Shown one piece after another: positions 63,953 to 64,000 of a DNA stretch of 64,000 nucleotides; the first letter of the stretch is position 1; each line of letters opens with the position of its first letter. This stretch comes from Scatophagus argus. Its lineage: Eukaryota; Chordata; Actinopteri; Scatophagidae. The DNA lies in the NCBI RefSeq assembly GCF_020382885.2, contig NC_058512.1:9760802-9824801 (forward strand), read 5' to 3'. The notes under the pieces are model-generated. The model was not told where the DNA came from. It saw only the letters and a program-made list of their open reading frames with translations, and did no database searches. Position numbers and translations under genes: made by a program.

Positions 63953-64000
63953 TACCAGCTGCTTTAACGACCCACCCACCGCAATGCAAATTTTTTTTTT

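Noticed and set aside
1-64000. CRISPR arrays, bacterial operons or integrated viruses
   Set aside because: No regularly spaced direct repeats with unique spacers, no bacterial genes and no viral gene sequence were seen; tandem repeats are microsatellites or old transposons.

Overview
The window is vertebrate nuclear DNA, almost certainly from a ray-finned (teleost) fish. Genes are split into short exons with GT-AG introns, intergenic gaps are a few kb, and the repeats are fish-like: a decayed Tc1-type transposon, a tRNA-headed SINE, non-LTR tails ending in CTGATT repeats, small inverted-repeat elements and many CA/TG/GA microsatellites. There is no bacterial, viral or CRISPR content. All exon boundaries below were derived by hand from homology, reading frame and splice consensus.

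Six protein-coding genes are present, left to right. (1) cabp1 (+, 633-14066) encodes the neuronal EF-hand protein caldendrin/CaBP1, with two alternative first exons and one cassette exon. (2) A glycerol-3-phosphate acyltransferase 3/4 gene, best called gpat4 (+, 18133-23166), has twelve coding exons; a dead Tc1 element lies 30 bp past its stop codon. (3) rab11fip1 (+, 26317-38647) encodes a Rab11 effector with an N-terminal C2 domain, a C-terminal Rab11-binding helix and a central block of about 465 Glu/Arg/Lys-rich residues. (4) brf2 (+, 39714-43073) encodes the TFIIB-related factor of RNA polymerase III type 3 promoters. (5) A prolactin-releasing-peptide receptor, probably prlhr2 (-, 48049-45880), has two coding exons. 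(6) anxa4 (-, 62496-56606) encodes annexin A4 and has a noncoding first exon near 63873-63918.

The gene order is informative. As I recall the human map, RAB11FIP1 and BRF2 are adjacent and co-oriented at 8p11, with GPAT4 nearby, while the human PRLHR gene lies near RAB11FIP2 on 10q26. A PRLHR-like gene beside rab11fip1 therefore looks like the ohnologous receptor (prlhr2) missing from mammals. brf2 and prlhr2 are convergent; prlhr2 and anxa4 are in tandem on the minus strand. The genes do not form a single pathway.

No new multi-gene system was found. The observations most worth following are the long charged repeat of rab11fip1 (a candidate single alpha-helix spacer), the transposon-derived 3' UTR of gpat4, a GC-AG intron in anxa4, a diverged pair of copies of an unnamed repeat at both ends of the window, and several unclassified inverted-repeat elements in gpat4 introns.
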